This document shows, one piece after another, positions 34,401 to 34,407 of a stretch of 34,407 bases of DNA (the first letter of the stretch is position 1; every line of letters starts with the position of its first letter). The notes beneath the pieces are model-generated. The model made no database searches. It worked only from the letters and a program-made list of their open reading frames with translations, and was not told where the DNA came from. This DNA comes from JACPLA01 sp035291905 (lineage in GTDB: Bacteria; Bacteroidota; Ignavibacteria; UBA10030), in contig DATDRF010000218.1 in the NCBI GenBank assembly GCA_035291905.1, forward strand, positions 1-34,407, written 5' to 3'. Position numbers and translations under genes: made by a program.

Positions 34401-34407
34401 GACACAG

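Overview
The window is a pectin (homogalacturonan, possibly with rhamnogalacturonan) degradation and hexuronate catabolism locus. The organism is most likely a Bacteroidota/FCB-group bacterium, plausibly an Ignavibacteria relative. Four secreted proteins end in the 'NPFNPST' type of T9SS C-terminal sorting domain, and a fifth has a divergent version. There are also a PorV/PorQ-like barrel and two TonB-dependent receptors with N-terminal carboxypeptidase-regulatory-like domains. No SusD-like lipoprotein is present. Base composition is even, and no tRNA, rRNA, IS or CRISPR was seen.

Layout, right to left for the minus strand. (i) At 34.2-33.0 kb the only plus-strand gene, uxuA, is flanked on both sides by palindrome-rich repeat DNA. 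(ii) At 32.7-31.1 kb an exported cupin overlaps a PL10 pectate lyase. (iii) At 30.8-26.0 kb a TonB-dependent receptor and a T9SS-sorted beta-helix protein end at a strong intrinsic terminator. (iv) At 25.9-9.5 kb lies a compact run: PL9 pectate lyase, GH28 polygalacturonase, second TonB receptor, a T9SS-sorted protein of unknown function, PorV-like barrel, FadL-like barrel, T9SS-sorted repeat protein, GH105 hydrolase and a second T9SS-sorted repeat protein, ending at a GC-rich hairpin. (v) At 9.4-0 kb come a LacI-family regulator, CE8 pectinesterase, a DUF4861 protein, uxaC, kduD, kduI, uxaE and an ExuT-like transporter that runs off the left edge.

How it fits together: CE8 demethylates pectin; PL9, PL10 and GH28 cut the chain; GH105 trims unsaturated ends. 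Unsaturated uronate goes through KduI and KduD to 2-keto-3-deoxygluconate (KDG). Galacturonate goes through UxaC to tagaturonate, UxaE to fructuronate, then an unseen fructuronate reductase, then UxuA to KDG. UxuB, KdgK and KdgA are not in the window.

Most noteworthy: a shared 12-bp element (TAGCGGTAAAGT) sits 25-28 bp downstream of a TTGACA box at both the PL9 and the TonB receptor promoters. A translationally coupled four-gene outer-membrane module carries its own PorV-like barrel. A ~180-residue repeat, with a cysteine pair lost together in one copy, is shared by two T9SS-sorted proteins.
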